Assembly: GCA_020718525.1 (NCBI GenBank)
Contig: DYRX01000196.1
Span: forward strand, 1 to 8,216
DNA length: 8,216 bases
Reading direction: 5' to 3'
Source of the DNA: Victivallis vadensis
Lineage (GTDB): Bacteria; Verrucomicrobiota; Lentisphaeria; Victivallales; GWF2-50-93
The notes beneath the pieces are model-generated. The model had not been told where the DNA came from and ran no database searches. It saw only the letters and a list, made by a program, of their open reading frames with translations. Each line of letters starts with the position of its first letter. Within the stretch, counting starts at the first letter, position 1. Both the position numbers and the translations under genes were made by a program. Positions 6,177-8,216 of the stretch are shown piece by piece.

Positions 6177-6599
6177 ATGGATGCGCCAAGACATAAAATA
6201 ATCTATCTGAGCGGTCCCATAATGGACGAACACGAGGGAACGGCGAGAGCCTGGCGGGAGGATGCGAAAAAACTCCTAGGCAAGCAGTTCAGAACCCTCG
6301 ATCCCATGAGGAGGAAATTCAAGGACAGGGAGCTGGACAGCGCCAATGAAATAGTGGAATTCGATCTTCAGGATGTCCGCGATGCCGACATATTGCTAGT
6401 GAACTACTCGCGGGCGAGCATAGGGACAAGCATGGAAATTTTCTATGCCGCGCACGACCTCGGCAAGTTTGTCGTCGCATTTTCTCCGTTCGAGTTCAAG
6501 GAATGCAGTCCCTGGATGGTCAGATACTGCACAAAAATCCTTCCCTCCCTCGAAGATGCATGCGCCTATATCCTCAACCATTTCGGAAATGAATCCTGA
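6177..6599 (+). CDS. Nucleoside 2-deoxyribosyltransferase-like protein
   Basis: This 140-residue protein starts at ATG 6177 with AAGGAGA (6164-6170) six bases upstream, one base after the glgP stop. An in-frame ATG at 6150 lacks comparable support and would overlap glgP. The architecture matches the nucleoside 2-deoxyribosyltransferase fold (Pfam PF05014): a first strand IIYLSGPI (8-15), DPMRR (42-46), an acidic helix leading to DVRDADILLVNYS (66-78), and GTSMEIFYAAHDLGKFVVAF (83-102). E87 matches the family's nucleophilic glutamate. Classical members swap bases on 2'-deoxyribonucleosides; others hydrolyse nucleoside monophosphates (DNPH1/Rcl-like) or have unknown substrates, so the reaction is not settled. 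Tight linkage to glgP suggests co-expression. A functional link with glycogen use is inference only. Confidence 0.8.
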   Translation: MDAPRHKIIYLSGPIMDEHEGTARAWREDAKKLLGKQFRTLDPMRRKFKDRELDSANEIVEFDLQDVRDADILLVNYSRASIGTSMEIFYAAHDLGKFVVAFSPFEFKECSPWMVRYCTKILPSLEDACAYILNHFGNES

Positions 6600-6615
6600 T
6601 CAATATTTTAAAATT

Positions 6616-6641
6616 GTTCCATTGCCAGGAATGGACAGCTT
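6616..6641. terminator. Hairpin between convergent genes, likely bidirectional terminator
   Basis: TCCATT (6618-6623) and AATGGA (6630-6635) form a 6-bp stem with the loop GCCAGG; TG/CA can extend it past a bulged T. In the plus direction a T-rich stretch begins at 6640; in the minus direction AATTTTAAAAT follows. It fills the 42-bp gap between two convergent stop codons, where a shared terminator is expected. The stem is short and the T-runs are interrupted. Confidence 0.45.
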
Positions 6642-8036
6642 TTATTTCAGCAAATACTTGTTGGCAATGGAGATCCCGCTGAGCATCGCTCCGCTTATGC
6701 CGAGAAAACCCTGATCCGTTCCACAAATGAAAAGATTTTCGACCCCGCTGAGACCGTCTTTGAGCTTAGTCGGCGAGCCATATATTGCGCCGTCAATGTG
6801 TCCGGTGTATCTTTCCACACTCAGCGGGGTGAATAGATCCTCTAGGATTATCTCATCCTCCGAAAGGATCTCGGCCTTGCCAAAAATGCGTCTTGCTTCC
6901 GCCAGGACGAGCGCCGACAGATTCCGCTTTGTTTTAAGGTATTCGTCCATCTCCAGACGCCGCCAGGAAGGAGCGTCAGACAGGAGCGTCATCCTCAGCA
7001 TTTTATGCGCCGGCGGATGAGAATATTTGAAATTCTGCGGCAGGCAGACGACTCCGCTGTCAAAGCTGAACAGCGAATGCGGATTGCTGTATTTGAAGCT
7101 GTCTCCGCGATTGAAAAACATGATGGAGAAATTTTCAGCAGGAAATGATTTTGCCGAACTTGGGAAGCAGAATATTGCTTCAACAAATGAGAGATTTCCT
7201 TTTTCTAATTTCTTATTTGCAGGTCTGGGATCGCACAAACTCAGCGTTTCAATCGAGCCCGCGCTGGAAAGGACGAACTCAGATTCGATGAATCGCCCGT
7301 CTGCCGTTTCGATTCCGGCGAGCTTTCCATCCCGCAGGACTATTTTACTAACTTCGCTGGAGAGCTTCAGTTCTCCGCCGGAAGAGACAAAGCGGTCCTC
7401 GAGGATGGAAAGCAGTTGGCGGACTCCTCCTTCGGGCTTGCAGAAGCCCTCCTTGAATATGCTCTTGAACATTATCGAAAACTGTGCAAAGTCCATGTCG
7501 CCCTCGACTGCGCTCCCATAATACATGAGAGGGCAGAAGATCATTTCAGCAAGGGTTTCATCCCGGACTAAATCCTTCACAAGTCCCCTCGCGGAAACGA
7601 AGGGAGCATCCATGTTCAGGTCGTCGCATTCGTCAATGCGTCTGCATAAGAGGCGGAAGGAGTCAATTTCTGAAGGGAATTTGTCCGCAATTTCGCTTTC
7701 AAAAAGCCTGAAATCATTCGAAAAGCGCAAAGAGCAGGTGTCGAATCTGATGATGGAATGATTCTGCTCCCGCAAATTGAGTTCTTCATACGGAATGCGC
7801 AGTTGCCGCAGAAGCTTGAGAAGGGGACTTCTTTTTGAGCCGCCGCGCTCGGAAAAATTTGTCATGGCATGCAGTCCGCTGTCAATCTCGATCCCCTTTC
7901 GGTGGTAGTAGGAATTGAGTCCGCCAATTTTCGAGTGTTTCTCGATAATGAGGACCTTCTTTCCGAAATGGGCGAGTCTGATGCCTGCGGCAAGACCTGA
8001 CATCCCCGCGCCAAGGATTATGCAATCATATTTCAT
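6642..8036 (-). CDS. FAD-dependent oxidoreductase, CrtI/phytoene desaturase-like
   Basis: This 464-residue protein is read on the minus strand from ATG 8034-8036, with a weak GGGAAG three to four bases upstream. The N-terminal dinucleotide-binding fold is clear: IILGAGMSGLAAG (6-18), E32 at the end of strand two, and a second GG at 38-39. The middle has KPEGGVRQLLSILEDRF (200-216) and a strand set ending SSAG (257-260). The C-terminus has TPLSVERYTGHIDGAIYGSP (403-422) and NLFICGTDQGFLGISGAMLSGI (434-455), the layout of the phytoene desaturase / carotenoid isomerase / retinol saturase group (COG1233). Such enzymes desaturate or isomerise isoprenoid or other lipophilic chains, often at the membrane. 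No phytoene synthase or other carotenoid gene is present, so the substrate is unknown. The gene is convergent with the glgP operon and has an unusual repeat-containing leader. Confidence 0.8.
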   Translation of the reverse strand: MKYDCIILGAGMSGLAAGIRLAHFGKKVLIIEKHSKIGGLNSYYHRKGIEIDSGLHAMTNFSERGGSKRSPLLKLLRQLRIPYEELNLREQNHSIIRFDTCSLRFSNDFRLFESEIADKFPSEIDSFRLLCRRIDECDDLNMDAPFVSARGLVKDLVRDETLAEMIFCPLMYYGSAVEGDMDFAQFSIMFKSIFKEGFCKPEGGVRQLLSILEDRFVSSGGELKLSSEVSKIVLRDGKLAGIETADGRFIESEFVLSSAGSIETLSLCDPRPANKKLEKGNLSFVEAIFCFPSSAKSFPAENFSIMFFNRGDSFKYSNPHSLFSFDSGVVCLPQNFKYSHPPAHKMLRMTLLSDAPSWRRLEMDEYLKTKRNLSALVLAEARRIFGKAEILSEDEIILEDLFTPLSVERYTGHIDGAIYGSPTKLKDGLSGVENLFICGTDQGFLGISGAMLSGISIANKYLLK

Positions 8037-8039
8037 TTC

Positions 8040-8087
8040 TTCCCGTTCCCGTAAGCGTTCCCGTTCCCGTAAGCGTTCCCGTCAACG
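8040..8087. repeat. 18-bp tandem repeat built from CG-phased hexamers
   Basis: The unit TTCCCGTTCCCGTAAGCG occurs exactly at 8040-8057 and 8058-8075, followed by a diverged partial copy at 8076-8087. Each unit is itself three hexamers ending in CG, so CG recurs every 6 bp eight times (8044 to 8086). The pattern continues with shifted phase at 8093, 8099 and 8105, and again at 8126 and 8132. It begins three bases upstream of the oxidoreductase start codon and so lies in that gene's leader. ACGTTCA (8085-8091) and TGAACGT (8122-8128) form an inverted pair that could make a hairpin. Confidence 0.85.
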
Positions 8088-8136
8088 TTCATCGTGGACG
8101 TTAACGCTAACCGCTCCGCTGTGAACGTGAACGATC

Positions 8137-8216
8137 CTTTCTCTTCAATCTTCCTTTTCCCGTTTGTCCCCTAGAAAACTTGATCCAATGCAGAAGAATG
8201 CACATTTTCTATTTTT
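8137..8216. other. Unassigned intergenic end of the window
   Basis: No gene is seen here. The stretch lies upstream of the oxidoreductase on the minus strand and must hold its promoter unless transcription enters from outside the window, but I find no convincing -35/-10 pair. A short direct repeat AATGCA occurs at 8183-8188 and 8194-8199; I can assign it no role. Confidence 0.4.

Noticed and set aside
7027..7521. 164-codon plus-strand open frame inside the oxidoreductase gene
   Set aside because: It is the complement of conserved oxidoreductase coding sequence, serine-rich and without a family pattern.
8040..8087. CRISPR array
   Set aside because: The repeats are 18 bp, directly tandem, with no spacers and no cas genes.
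7915..8124. Plus-strand frame encoding an arginine/serine repeat (RSRKRSRSRKRSR)
   Set aside because: The repeat peptide is just the translation of the CG-phased DNA repeat; the rest is antisense to the oxidoreductase N-terminus.

Overview
The window is a bacterial chromosomal segment carrying a tRNA gene, a transposase remnant, a type II restriction-modification pair and three or four metabolic genes. Moderate GC, good Shine-Dalgarno sites, near-consensus sigma70-type promoters and a Sec signal peptide indicate a bacterium. The style of the exported protein (905-1462) and the transposase remnant remind me of the Planctomycetes-Verrucomicrobia-Lentisphaerae group, but this is an impression from memory and no marker gene here fixes the taxon.

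Layout. (1) 1-654 is a decayed mobile-element zone. It has a consensus promoter with symmetric ATAGAT/ATCTAT half-sites, a short ORF resembling the N-terminus of an IS1634-type transposase, a perfect 10-bp hairpin in that ORF's last codons, a large unexplained imperfect palindrome (515-603), and an IS-end-like GC-rich tip. (2) 655-732 is a tRNA-Pro(GGG) on the minus strand with encoded CCA. (3) 825-1523 is a self-contained transcription unit (promoter, exported protein of unknown function, terminator). (4) 1566-3618 is a two-gene restriction-modification operon. It encodes a HindVP-like PD-(D/E)xK endonuclease, then a C5-cytosine methyltransferase whose start overlaps the endonuclease stop. 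The predicted specificity, by family analogy only, is GRCGYC. A hairpin follows it. (5) 3683-6599 is a tight pair: glycogen/maltodextrin phosphorylase and a small nucleoside 2-deoxyribosyltransferase-fold protein starting one base after the phosphorylase stop. (6) 6642-8036, minus strand, is a CrtI/phytoene-desaturase-like FAD oxidoreductase. It converges on the previous operon with a hairpin in the gap, and its upstream leader holds an unusual hexamer-phased tandem repeat.

The genes form no single pathway. The restriction-modification cassette sits between transcriptional stops and looks like an accessory insertion beside a tRNA and mobile-element debris; the phosphorylase and deoxyribosyltransferase-like genes look like a core metabolic operon. 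I see no clear evidence of a wholly new multi-gene system. The least explained items are the 515-603 palindrome, the 8040-8136 phased repeat, and the exported protein.
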